A stretch of DNA of 64,000 nt, taken from contig NC_092587.1 of the NCBI RefSeq assembly GCF_047663525.1, positions 46,274,501 to 46,338,500 of the forward strand. The letters are read 5' to 3'. This document shows, in pieces, positions 27,401 to 39,700 of the stretch; position 1 is the first letter of the stretch, and each line of letters begins with the position of its first letter. Made by a program: the position numbers and the translations under genes. The stretch comes from Anas platyrhynchos (lineage: Eukaryota; Chordata; Aves; Anseriformes; Anatidae). The notes under the pieces were generated by a model. It searched no databases, was not told where the DNA came from, and saw nothing but the letters and a program-made list of their open reading frames with translations.

Positions 27401-30400
27401 TGTTAATTTCAGAAGCATAAACACCAAGTACAGTTATACAATTAATCACACTTGCAACTATATTTAACATCTTTCCTACCATGTAACATAACGCCTCATA
27501 CAAAAAAAAAAAAATACAGTGCAGCTCTCAGGTTTTTGGTTTTGTTTTGTCTTTTCCTGTTTATGTGTCTAGGTTGTTGCCAGGTCTGTTACTCCTGTTT
27601 ACTGATAGAATTACAAATCATTAGCTCTGCATTCCATACAGACATTACGTCAGGAAGTACATTACGTATATAAGGATAATCTACAAGAAATTAAAGACAG
27701 AGAGCCCCACAATGTCACCACGAAGCTTTTTCCTTTAACATTTAAGTATGTATATGAAGTCTAAAATTCTGGACTTGAAGCAAGAGTTTCTAAAGCTTGC
27801 AGTAGGACCAAGTTCACTTCCCACAATCTCATAGCCTGTCTCATGTTGTGGGGGAGGCAGAAGGTGCAGGTGTGCATACACACACATACTTTGAAACAAA
27901 TGCCTTTCCCTCAGAGTAATTTTTATGTTGTAATGGTCAAGTCATTAAATTTTCCTTACATCTTCAGAATTATGCCAAGTAGTAATTTATAGGAGTAGGA
28001 AGAAGGCACTACCTGTTTTCTCCTGAAGAAACTCTCCTCCCTTATTATCATTTGGCGCTGTCAGAGGAGGTGAAACTGTTGCTGATGTCTGAGAAGCTAG
28101 ATTTTTGATGCCAATATTTTGAATTGCTCCAAGATTTGCTCCAGCTTTGACTTCTATTCTTTTGGATACAGGCTTATTTGAAGAACCCTTAAGGTTAGAC
28201 TAAAAAAAAATAAAAATATATCTTTACTTTCAACTGAAAAAGTTAAGTGAATATTCTTTTTGTTTTGAAACACTAAAGTTCAAATTGCAGTCTGCCTAGG
28301 AGATATGCCTTTACAAATCTAAAAAAAATAAAAAAGAACTATATCTTAAGGCAATTTCAAAGAACATGGGAAAATTCTGTATTATCATATGAATATTGTA
28401 TGACCTTGCAAGAGAACAGAACTAAAGGTAATGACAAAATGAACTGACACTGGCTAATTTTGAACCTAGGCCTACACAGAGGAAAAATAAGAGATTACAT
28501 TATTAGGTAGTACAAGTTTTAATGGAATAACCAACCACTAGCAGCAAGTGTGCTGGAAGAACAACAAAGTCTTGGAACAGTAAAGAATCCACTTCAAAAG
28601 GTTCTTCCCATCTCCACTGGGTGAGGGTATGTGGGTTTTTTGGACCAAGTAGAGCCTAATTAGGTCTTGGAAGAACCTCTTAAGCCTTCTATTTAATCAA
28701 ATCCTCCGCAGATGAAATACCTCAAGATGGGCTGCTGCGTGTCTTCCCCATAAGCAAAAGGGCCATTACAAATCTCGCTGCTGCTGCCTGGAAATGAATT
28801 TAAGATGCCACAAACTGGTCTGCTGTGGCAACATTCACACCAGGAAGTTTAATCTTAAAGTTTCACTCATTTCTACATGGAAGCTAAGGAGGAAGAAGGA
28901 AAAAAAAAAAAAGGAAACCTTCACATAAACACCCCCTTGCTCACTTGAGACTGAGCAGTTAATAAAGTTTCTATCTCTGTGTTCATATGAGTCAGCTTTG
29001 CTGGCATCTATAATGCTTGGAAATTTATTAATATTTCTCAGATCTTAAACTTACATTTGCTTTTATTAATCTAAATATTGAGCAATAAAACGGAAAGGTT
29101 TTGTATATTTTGTTTTACCTTGGAAAAAGTGCTACTGAACTGAAGACGTATGCATTTCACACTGCCTTTGTGAGCAATAACTGTTTTCACTGGTGATGTC
29201 AATTTTCTTAAGTCATACTGGCAGATTTTTCCCCGGGAGCATCCTACAGCCAAAGTAGTACCATCAGGCATGAAGTCTACTGTTGTCAGAGGAAAATCTG
29301 CTGCTATAGTTGTCAGTAATCTTCAAACAGGAGAAAGAATAGGAGAAATAAACTTTTAGAAGCTCATCAAAATATTAATTTTTATGGTTAGACTTATCAA
29401 AACAAAGTAATTGTGAACTAGCTTTAATATTTCAGCTACAGGTCAACAGTTCTACTTCTCCAGTGCCAATTCCAGTAAAATACCTTAAGGAACAGTGGAT
29501 TAGACATGCTAAGTATTGATGTTTAACAAATTAAAATTGCATCTGCTCCAGAAGATTTCATCAGGACAGGATCAAACTGCCTTCATAAACAGCTCTTCTG
29601 ACACCTACATTAGTTGCTGCTGGAAACAATGACTGCAGTGAACATATGGCTTATATCCTTTAGTTTCCCAAACCTATCGCTTCTAGCCCTCCCACAAATC
29701 TACGAAGAATTCAGGTCCTAGTTTGCATCCTTCTACTAAACCCTCCAAACTGGAGAAAGATTCCTGCTTTACTCAGCTAGAGTAAAAGCAGACTAAAGCA
29801 CCCCAAGCTAAGATCAAAGTCCCACAAAAACACTTACCATCCCACCCTCTTACTACACAGCCCATCACCTGCTTTTTCATCCAGTACCCTGTCCATATTT
29901 AAGGTTCACCATCTCATCAACTTTGTGCCCTTCACCACAGCAATGTCTTGTATCTTGAACTAGAAAAGCAGGCAAGCTAAGCTTAGGTTGCTGCAGGCTC
30001 TCATAGGCCATACTGGCCATCAGAGAAGCTATCCCATCAACAAGAAAGCCCATAAGCAAGCACTTGTGAGCAATCACTTGTGCAGTACCTGAATTAGTTT
30101 CCATTTTAAGTTTTAAAAAAAGCAAACAGGACTTTCGGACAATTTCTCCAGCCAGCAGCAATATGCCAACCACTTAAACCTCTTTGAATATGGTATGAAT
30201 TAAATATTTCATGTCATAATTGGATGTGCTTTTTTCAGCTCGTAAAGCCAAGTGAAGCCCCTATAAAATCATAAGGTCTTTAACATACTCACTTTTTACT
30301 TGAAGTATCATAGAGAATAATTCTTTTATCCAAACCTACAGTTACAAGCAGCAACTCGTTGACTGGAGAAAAGCAGATTTCTGAAGCTGGTGCTTTATGA

Positions 30401-30699
30401 GTATTTTCAAAGTTATGATACGGGTTCTGACTATTTACATCCCACAGAGTTACATTTCCACTGTCAGAAACACTGCCCAACAAGGATTTCTTAAAGGATG
30501 AGTACTTCAAGTGTCGAATAGGCTGTAAATAAACAAATAGACAGACTCAAATAAGTTGTAACACCACTATAAGACATCACTAAATATTTTATATACACAC
30601 TAGGAATACAGATGTTAAGTTAAACTATTTTACAAAGTTCACAAAGTTCACTTTACATTTCAATGCAATTTTTACTGCCTGGGGGCAGCATGTGCCCTG

Positions 30700-30731
<32 letters not shown>

Positions 30732-33700
30732 CACTCACATGCTGCATCTAAAAATGAAAGAAGCAAAAAGCTACATTATTTCACTTATTCATGTACTACC
30801 AAGAGTATTAAACTTAATTCTCCTCCACTGATTTTTGAAAATCCTTGGGTACAAGCCGATTTGGTAAGACACAGAGACTACAGCTACTCAGGTATGAAGG
30901 TCCTGCAGAAGAGAGACTTTACCCTGTGAGCTAGGACCACAGAACAGGGTAACATGCCTGACTTAATCACATGCAGATCCTACCACAGGACTACATCATA
31001 CAGGAACTGAAACTGCATTTCAGAAGCAGGTAAATAGTTTGTTTTCCACTATATTCCTTCACAGGATGCCTCAGAACCTCATCGCTCTAGTACGAAATTA
31101 CAATACTCAATCTCCAGATTAGTTTTATTTATTTGCACTAATTCACCTATTTGCAATAATTCACTCCTGTGACAGTAATACCCTTACACTTCAAATTGTT
31201 CCCTTAACTCCCCAGTCACCATCACAGCCTCCTTGGCACTCTCCCTGTTTCAATCTCTCTTGAACACGGACAATCAAAATCCTGTATGATTGTCAAGATG
31301 TTTTGTTACTGCTTTTAAAAATTGTGGTAACACTTTCTCTCTGTACTGTAAATACTCTTCCTGACATATCCTAGATGGCATTTTCTTTTTTGTGATACAA
31401 TCTGTTTTGGTTGCTCATTGCCATTTTATGATCAAAAAGCCCAAGCCCTTCTTTCCTTTGGGAACTTTCAGATCATGGTGTAATGCCAAAGGCCTCTGTT
31501 GTGACCTCAGTCTAGCACCTTGATTTCTGTACTGGTGTATTGTTCTCATGTCTATTATTGAATCCTTTTTGGAGTTTGTCACAATCCTCTCTTACAGGCA
31601 GTAACTTCCAACTTCATCTCATCATCCAACTTCATCTCACAGTTCTACATCTCATATTATAACCACTACTGAAAGCATTAAACAAGGTTAGCTACTGATA
31701 ACCAAATCAAGTATTGTTCTTTCAATATTACTTACTATTTTCTTCCCAACAGAAAATGTCTTACTCATCCTTCATTCTTCTTTTAACCTCCCTCCTCTCT
31801 AATATTTTCACAAGGCACTGATTAAAGCACATCACTCGAGTCCAGACACATATTTTGTCTGAAAATGTTCTAAAAAACCCCTAGTATACTGTTCTGGCAT
31901 AATCCACGCCACGATGTACAGTACTAGACTTTATCCTCTAACTTCATTTTACTGGAGTTACTTCTTGGATCATTTGCCTCAAACATAATTTCTAGCACTT
32001 GTATTTCATGTCTCACTGGAAGCCCAGTTGCTCCACAGGGAAGTGGTACCCTCAACCGCATATTCAAATAAAACAGAAGATGCCTGTATATAGTGAACAC
32101 GGACCACCACCAGGCATGGTGGGGACATTTTTATCAGCATATTTCAGTTTATCTCCACAGAGTAAAAGAAATATAAATAGATTCAGGAATAACACCTCCA
32201 GTTACATACATGATCAATGTAGGAAACATTCCCATCCCTCACAGCTCTCCAATTTATTCACCATTCCTTACTGCCCTAGCATCTGCTCACATTCCATTTT
32301 CTCCTTCTTCTGCCCTCCTGCCCACCAGTATTACTCTGAGCGCTCCTCATATCTGCCTCGTTATCCTTTCAAGTCTCCCATTTTCTTTTCTCATTTTTCC
32401 TTCTCATCTCATAGTCCCGAGGAGTATTCTCTTTTCTTTCATACACTGGCCTTCTCCGTATGAGCTCTGCTCCACACTTCTCACTGAAGTCACAGATTTC
32501 CTCAGAGCAGCTTCAGTTTAAGTTCAGTTTGTTGATGAAGGACGTGTGAGGTGTGGGGAGAACCACGTTTTGGAACTGATCTCTCAAAACCAGAAGAAAA
32601 GGAGCAGATACGAACAAAGTTTCACCACTTCTCTGTAAGCACAACTCCTGGTGATTCCTGGGAATTCTGCACACACAGAACTTGCAAAAACATTTTTAGC
32701 ACAAGGTACTGAACTGGCAAAGAAAACATGAAACCTTTTTCAAAACATTTTACTGGTCAATGTAGCACAACAAACCACGTGCATCTTTGTGCCCTAGCTG
32801 TGACTGAAGTAGATTTTCTGTAGAAAATAAAAAGTACATTTGATCTCTAAGCTTCATAGTAAAGCAGACAAACCAGGAACAGTGCACTTCAGAAAACGGT
32901 TAGCCCATTGCTGAGGACTGATTGCACTCAGGGCTTTCCCCTGTTGGAAAACAAATTAATAGCCCAAAACTAAACCAGAAGTAGTCTAGTGTTATCAACT
33001 GTCATTTAAAGATAATACAGATTCTTTATCTCCTTTACCTTAGTGAGCCTTCTAAGAGAGAAAGCAGACGTAAACCCAACTGATAGCTTTAAAAGCTGAA
33101 GACTATTTCACTATATGGGGTGACCAGAGCTCATCACACATCTTTACAAATCAGCCAGCTGTTCAAACAGCTAAAATAAATCCTGTTGCTAGGAGAACAG
33201 CACCAGGCAGTGAAGACTTGGACAATCATTATGTTTCAAAACAAACTTCAATTCAACCTCACAACAGCAAGCAGATAAGAATCTGGTAGTCTTAATGAAT
33301 ACCAACAGCAAAGACAAATTATGGGATCGGCAAACAGCTCCCTGCAAGGACTCGACTCTAATAAAGCACAAAGATGTTTCTAAATCAAAATCAATTAATA
33401 GAATGTAGGCCAATACTGCTATGAAAGGAAAATTGTTTAAAGTCACAGAAAGCACTGCAACCTTGGGCTATTCGACTACTTGTAGAGTCTATACAATTAC
33501 AGAAATTAACTGGCAAGGAAACTACATTCCATCATGTGGAATCAAACAGAGATGAGCTCGATTTTATAAGGTTAGCTTGACCTCACATTCCCTGATTGTA
33601 GAAAAGTTACTAAGGAGTGGTGACCCTCACTAAGCCAGACAGCCAGTGCCAAGATCAAGCAGAACAATACACCGTGTATCTATTCAAGCCTACTCTTAGA

Positions 33701-36700
33701 AAACTGGGCCCCTAAACCATAAATCAAGAAAAGGCTTGTTCAATCTCTTTAAGAGAATTACACAAGTCTTCATATATTTGCTTCGTTGCAATTAATCCAG
33801 CAATTCTCTACAAGTACCAATTAACCCTCCTCCACCCCCTCCACCCCCCCCAACAAAAATAAAGCTATTTTTGCACAAAAGAACAAAGATCATTCTTAGA
33901 ACGTAAGCTAGGCTGATAAACTGGGGCATCCAAGTAGTCATCATGTTAAAATGGAATTGAGTTCTAATTTTGTAAATTAAGACTGCAATCAAATAACTGC
34001 ACCCCTTTAGAAAGCGTTAGAGGCCCCTTTAGAAAGTGAATAGTAGCTCTGCGCTTGCAATTACTTTGATTTAACACTTCAAAGATCTTTAGCCATCTCA
34101 AAGGTCACTCAGCTTTGCAGTAGGCCTCTTGATTTCATCTGCCAAAACAGCTATTCACTGCATCACTTATTCCTAATCACTTTTTGGTGGAAAGAGTTGA
34201 ATCTATCAAACAGGTTGACGTTAATCATCTTCACAATAATTTTCTTCTTAATTTTCCAACTAACTAGCAGAAGAGCCCCCCCTCTGGATATTCTCCTCAA
34301 CCTTTTAATCCATCCATGGATATTCCTGTAGCTCATCTCACATCCATGTTTTTCACATCATAACAATCAAACCAGAAAAATGAACTGACTATACAGACAG
34401 ATTTTTAAGACCAAACCAAGCATGAAGTACAATTTTGCTTCAATATAAGTATGAGACTATGGTGATGGATCAAAGATACTGCAGCATCTGAAAGCAGAGA
34501 CAGTTTGAATTTAATGGATTTTCTCCAACAGAAACACCACAATCCCTGTGATGCTGTAAAGTCATAAGACATTCTTCATCAAGCTATATTGGTCATGCTA
34601 TACAGCAGAAAAATTTAACTTCCCACTCCATCGTCCATCTAGGACTGAGAAGGCTGTAGCAGTAACAACAAACTATGGCGTAACTTCAGCATTCCCTGCA
34701 ACGCTAAAGGTCAGCTTCAGTACCAGGGCAATGATTCTCCATCCCCTAGGCAGCTCCTACTTCTATGAAAATGACCCCAAAAAAATTTAAAAAGTGCCCA
34801 AAGCACAAACTCTTCATTTTTCCTAAGACAACATTCACACTAAGAACTCACTTTGGGACTTCCAGTCAGACATCACATCTCCTTTGCTACTGCAGAAGCC
34901 TTTTTATCAAGGGAATTCCCCTAACGATACCTACTAATTCTGCAGTATTTTTTTTGAGTCTGCAAAAAAAGACTTGGATTTGAAACCCATACCAAGGCCC
35001 TTAAGTAGTACATATGTTTGTGTTTCTCTTTTGGGCATTTTCCTGCACACTAGTTATCCAAAACTCTTACCTTAATACCTCAGTATGTAATATAAAAGTC
35101 TCATTGCTTTTACTCTTTGAGCAGCTGGACAATTTTAATCTCTAAATTTAATAAATTATTTCTAAACATAGGCTGATATTCTCCCCTACTGTACAGACAG
35201 CTCTGCTCAGCTGTAAATCTGATTAACCTGGATAAATCAGAACCCAGGCTACGCAGTCTTTGCTGTTTGCAACAACAAGCAAATGCACTGAAATCCTGCT
35301 TTGGTTTGTAAAGCTGACTATTTTTTGTTTAGGGTTCTGATGCACAGAAGTTTGTTCTTGAGGCAGCAGAGACCACAAAATAAAGTTTGCAGTAAACTGT
35401 ATAGAAGTAAAGGTATATCATACATTTGTATTTCCATGTTACCTATTATTTAAGGCTAGAATACACACCAAGGGCTGCTCTTTAGACACTTCAGAGCACC
35501 CTAAAAAAAGTTAAAAGGAAAAAGATAACTAAGCGTGACAAATACAAACACACATTCTGGCAAATTATTTCAAACGCAGAAGACTCTTGATACATACTTT
35601 CAATTTCTAAACACTAAATGTGAATTAAAGCTTCCCACTCAAAAGTAAGCTAATACAGAGCCTACCTGACGGCTGCCATAACCAAAGGGAGTACTTGATA
35701 AATTGGTGGTAACGCTGTGCAGAATAATTTCACCACTCAAAGATCCAGAAGCGATGTAACAGTCGTTCCAATTATATGTAACACATGTAACTTCATCTTT
35801 ATGATCCTGTGGAGAAGGGATGGAGGGAGAGTGTTAAAGACATATAGGAAAACCATAATCCTGCTTATCTCATGCTTTTGGGATTGATGGCTTTTTACCT
35901 GGCCATCTATAACATTGAAATATATATGTATATATATACACATGTATATTTTATATATATATATATAAAATATATATGTATATATATTTAAGAGTTACAG
36001 TGGAATATCCCAGAATACAGTAGCAGAACATACTAAAGATCAACCATGATATCTTAACCAGTTTGAAAGTTTCCAGAAGACTGTTTTAATAAATTAGTGA
36101 AGACAATATTGTAATTACGTACAGTATTTCAATGAGACAGCCAGAGACAACTACCACAGATGTCAATGTTATTTTAAAAGTAAAATAAAACTGGTTTCAG
36201 AAACCAGTGATGATTTTAAGAGACTTTCTATTAATATGAGTTACTAGTGCCAACTTCCCCTCCTGTCATGTGTAGTATTAACACACACACACACACTTAA
36301 CCAGGTAGCTTTTCATTATAGTCATTTGCAGCAAGGATATTGTGGTTACTGAAAATGCAGGGGAAGACAAAAAAGCATTTCTATCCCAAGAAGTATAAAA
36401 AAAATATATAAAGCATTATATTAGCTAGTCAGTACTTTTGTTTGAAACCGTAACTTAAAGAATTAGGCCTATGCTGTAGTATCTTCAACAGATACCCTAA
36501 CTAAGGGCAAATCATCTATTTAAGGGATCATGGAAATATATTAGACCATTGTAAATTTTATGCATCGTGACGAGATTTTAGAAAATTTGTCTAGATCAGC
36601 TAGAAAGAGATGACCACATCCCAAATTTTCATTTAAATTCTTCAGAAGTCCGGCATAACATTAGTTCTATTACAAAAGCAAACAGCCATTATCTGAAATA

Positions 36701-39700
36701 CAACCTTGGAAAAACACCAGAGAATATCAAAACAAATTCTCAAAATACAAAACCTGTTCTGAAAATTTAAACATTCATTATCATAGACTTGTATCCCTGG
36801 CGTCATCAAGTTCAGAGTGCTTATTAAATTCGATTTGCTATTCACAGTCCATGAAGAACACAAAGTTAAGTGAAACACACCTGTGTGCTAGCTCCTATCT
36901 GTGAACTTGATCCTATGGGTATCTGACTTAGAAAAAGCATGTTATTACAATTGGCAACAAAACCTGGAAATCAAGAAAGTTACAGTTCTTCCCCAGCCAT
37001 GTTTACCTTAAGGCAACGGTGAACCCTTCTGGATTTGAGATCCCAGATATTAACAGTGTTATCGAGGCCTCCACTTGCAATATACAGAGAACTAGAATTT
37101 AAGCTCACACACGTCTGTTTTGCCTGATAGGAAAGAAAAATAAAATCAATAATATGTTAAAGACAATTAAAGTCTACTTAGAAGCACACTGATAGTGTTT
37201 TTGCAGATGTGGAAAGTGTTAATGCAGATAGTGCCACAGTCTGATCAAACTATGGGTACACTAGGCATTTCCCAAGAAGATACATTTAATACCCAGTTCA
37301 GTCTGGACATATGTTTAATATATTTTAAGGTTTAAATATACTAATTAATAAACTCTTAAATGCTCACATCTTCCTATCCTAATTTTACATTCTTTGAGCA
37401 TGCTTTTCTTCAATATGCATTTTCCCTTTAAATTTTAGCACTCTCAAGTGCAATCATTGGCTTCTATTTGGGAACAGACTGAAAAAGAAAATGCCACGTT
37501 TAGGAAAAAAAATCCTTAGAAGAATACTAAAAAGTTGTCTAAGTCACGTACTTCACATTCCCTAAACATTACAAAGAATATTAAAGTAGCAAACCTCATA
37601 ATTCCACAAAGTGCTTCTTTTTAAAATAATCACTGAAGTACCAGCTTTTGAAAAAAAATGTCAATCTTAATGATAGACCTACATCGAGGACAAATTATTC
37701 AGTTCCATCATGTTGAAAATTCACTTTTAAGTTCCTGAGATTTGAAGTAAGAGAAAAAATAAGTCCATCTAATTATTGATAGGGTAAAATTGGGAACGAT
37801 TGAATTAGGTTTACATCAGATTTGGTAGAATCTCTGTGACAAACTCTCCACCTCTGGAAGTGTTTACTTCTTCAAACCTCGAAGCCCAGTTTGAACACCT
37901 TTTCAGAACATTTCCAGGCAAAATTAGCATTAAAATAGCTATCCAGGGAGAATAATTAGAACTGTTTGGAACACTAACGAGTCATTCAAATAGCCATGTC
38001 AATAAACTCTTCTAAAACTATGTCCAGCTTTCTCAAGAGTTTGTAGTGCCGCATTTACATTCAACAGGAAAAAAATAAATGCCTAGAACTGAAGCTTACC
38101 TATTTCACAGACCTATTTCAGAACCTAGGGCACATTTACTCTTATAACAACCTTTATATATATATATACTCATGTTTTTCAACGTACAATTCACAGACAT
38201 GCATAATGCTGACAAATGAAGTTTGAAAATGAAGATCAAACTTTCAGCTCTGTACTGCTGCCCATGTTTAATGGATCAAGGTTGAACCCCTGACTGCCTG
38301 GTGCTGTCACACGGGGGTTCAACAGGCAAATTCCCTTAGCAGAAATCCACCAGTATCAGATGCTGATGTGTATATACACCGTATCTGTTAGTATTTTTTC
38401 ACTGGTACAACTATTTTAGAAGCACTGTCTTCCTCCACTCCTTACATGCATTGTAACTATATACAAGGACATGTTTTTCATATGTCAGAACCTTTAACTA
38501 TATAGAAAAAAAAATGATACCCAACATGCAGAAGTGGTAAGATACAAACAGCACACAAGATGGAGTCTGTCAAAAAAAAATAATTAAAAAGAAGAACACA
38601 ATTAGTCATACTTACTCCTTCAGCTATCTCAAAAAGTGGAGCAGGTTTACTTTTACAGCTTGAAACAACTATTTTATCACCAACAGCAGAAGCAGTGACC
38701 AGGAAGCTATCTTAGTCACAAGTTATGGACCGTAACTGTATTGTACTTGTGATTAATACAAGCAACAGGAAGTTTCCTTTAATGAACTGAAAACATGTTG
38801 GTTAAACAGCACTGTACCTCGAAGGGACCTAGAAATAGAAACGTAAGCTATTTTACGAGATTTCCTTAAGAAGCTCTTGCAGCAACTACAGCCCTTACTT
38901 TCCAGTACAAAGCCGTGTAATTTCTTTCCAAGGAGAAATATCTCCAGGTTATCCAGTATACATTCTTGTTACCTGACCACCCCCTAAGAGCTTCATTTAT
39001 CACTAGAGTTCAAAGGAACGCCTGTTGCTATTTACACAATGAATTTAAAGAAATGTCCTGTTCATAGCAAACGTTAATTAAACTAGTTCACCATATTGTT
39101 CCTGGAGTACAATGAACGCATTTCCTAACTTGTCCCCCCCTCAGTACGGCGAGGAAAGGGTGAATGCAAGTTAGTATTTGCTGTTTCTTTCATCATTTCA
39201 AGATATTTTAGCTTAGGCAGATCCAAACCCAACACTTCACATCTAGCAAGTGGGTTAAACGCTCCAAAATATATCAAATAAGATACTTGTTGTGTTAGTT
39301 TGGAGGGCGGAAGTAATGAGGGGACTTGGAAGAAAAAAGCATGACAATGCAGGCTGTCTCAAGTTTACTAATAACAGATACGTGACATATATATACACAC
39401 ATATATGCACATCTAGATATATACCCATACATGTGTATACATACACATACATTTAATTAAAAAAAAAAAGACCCTGTCATTCTCCTCCTCACTATGCTTC
39501 AGTTTCTTTACAAGTAAAAAAAAAAAAAAAAACAGCTAAAAAACATTGACTTGTCCTTTGATTGTTTGATCTGTTTTCCTCACATATCCACATATTCTCA
39601 GACTTAGAGGACTGATGAATTCAGAACTTTCAGGACATCACGTTTACGTGCCAGCACACTGTCCTTCTTTCACATCAAGATCTGACATTGCTGCCCTTTC

